DNA of 5,908 nt, taken from assembly GCA_036269895.1 (NCBI GenBank), contig DATBDN010000100.1, forward strand, positions 1 to 5,908, read 5' to 3'. Below, one piece after another: positions 5,478 to 5,908 of this stretch; within the stretch, counting starts at the first letter, position 1; each line of letters begins with the position of its first letter. The stretch comes from DATBDN01 sp036269895. GTDB taxonomy: Bacteria; Actinomycetota; Thermoleophilia; Solirubrobacterales; Thermoleophilaceae. The notes under the pieces are model-generated. The model did no database searches. It was not told the DNA's origin and worked only from the letters and a program-made list of their open reading frames with translations. The position numbers and the translations under genes are program-made.

Positions 5478-5908
5478 CGCGGTACCTGCTCCTTGCGCAG
5501 GGGGGCCTCGCCGTTGCTCACCGCGAGGTGCGCGTGGACCAACTGAACCACCATTGCACCCTCGCCGACCGCAGTCGCGCAGCGCTTCGTCGAGCCGGCG
5601 CGGACATCGCCAGCCGCGAAGACGCCCGGCACGCTCGTGGCAAGAAGGTGATCGCCGCCTGCGTCAGCGCCCGTGAGGATGAAGCCTTTGTCGTCGCGTG
5701 CCACGGTGTCGTCGAGCCACTCGGTGCAGGGGTCGGCGCCGAGGAAGAAGAACAAGAAAGAGAACGGCAGCCGCTCGCCGCTCTTCAACGTGATCGCCTC
5801 GAGCTGGCCGTCGGCGCCGTGGAGATGCCCGATCTCGCTGCGGTCGCGGACTGCCACTCCGTAGCGCTCGAGCTCGCGGATCAGGTAGTCGGACATCGTC
5901 TCGCGCAG
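5474..5908 (-). CDS. Thioredoxin-reductase-like FAD/NAD(P)H oxidoreductase, C-terminal part (5' end outside window)
   Basis: The frame is open to the window edge: four codons (LRET) precede the first in-window Met, and LRETMSDYLI matches the middle of the NADPH domain, so the Met at 5896 is not the start. The visible 144 residues run through the end of the NADPH domain (ITLKSGERLPFSFLFFFLGADPCTEWL) to the FAD-domain signature SVPGVFAAGDVRAGSTKRCATAVGEGA, with GDVR (visible residues 100-103) contacting FAD and the final helix VVQLVHAHLA. These are hallmarks of the low-molecular-weight thioredoxin reductase family. The redox CxxC and the GxGxxS/A dinucleotide motifs lie outside the window. The FFFLGADPCTEWL and VARDDKGFILTG wording resembles the actinobacterial subgroup in which the reductase is fused to an N-terminal cyclic-nucleotide-binding or receiver domain; that is recall, not shown here. 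It is convergent with the dehydratase-like gene. Confidence 0.88.
   Translation of the reverse strand: MRETMSDYLIRELERYGVAVRDRSEIGHLHGADGQLEAITLKSGERLPFSFLFFFLGADPCTEWLDDTVARDDKGFILTGADAGGDHLLATSVPGVFAAGDVRAGSTKRCATAVGEGAMVVQLVHAHLAVSNGEAPLRKEQVPR

Overview
The window is high-GC DNA with strongly G/C-biased third codon positions. The gene set points to a soil-type actinobacterium: NarL-type (HisKA_3) signalling, a group 2/3 sigma-70 factor, GTG starts and probable leaderless starts. The flavour of the proteins suggests Thermoleophilia (Solirubrobacterales/Gaiellales relatives), but this is inferred from protein style and was not tested by a search. Both ends cut through genes.

Layout. Positions 2-2404 (+, 5' end outside the window) encode a one-polypeptide two-component system: PAS - PAS - GAF - HisKA_3/HATPase - receiver - LuxR-type HTH. 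An 87-base spacer with a small hairpin follows. Positions 2492-3691 (+) encode a sigma-70 factor with regions 2, 3 and 4. Its unusual C-terminal extension of about 100 residues looks like a decayed RsbW/HATPase_c_2 (anti-sigma kinase) domain. The next spacer holds a 36-codon piece that looks like the N-terminus of a universal stress protein, ending in a stop that overlaps the ribosome-binding site of the next gene. Positions 3874-4698 (+) encode a NagD-like HAD-IIA phosphatase with all catalytic motifs. A perfect 14-bp palindrome sits on its stop codon, followed by a coding-like scrap and a good promoter candidate. Positions 4852-5244 (+) encode a pterin-4a-carbinolamine dehydratase-like protein that lacks two of the three catalytic histidines. 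Positions 5474-5908 (-, 5' end outside the window) encode the C-terminal part of a thioredoxin-reductase-like flavoprotein, convergent with the rest. The 229-base convergent spacer holds overlapping GC hairpins, a tandem 8-mer and a doubtful small ORF.

How it fits together. The first two genes are both transcriptional regulators on the same strand and suggest a signalling or stress-response locus. The fused kinase-regulator would sense cytoplasmic signals through PAS/GAF domains. The sigma factor carries what looks like its own anti-sigma-type module in cis. The stress-protein fragment and the redox enzyme fit a stress theme, but no direct functional link between the genes can be shown from sequence. 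The most interesting objects are the sigma factor with the degenerate anti-sigma-like domain, the fused NarL-type kinase/regulator, and the dehydratase homologue with a lost active site. No tRNA, rRNA, CRISPR array or insertion sequence was seen.
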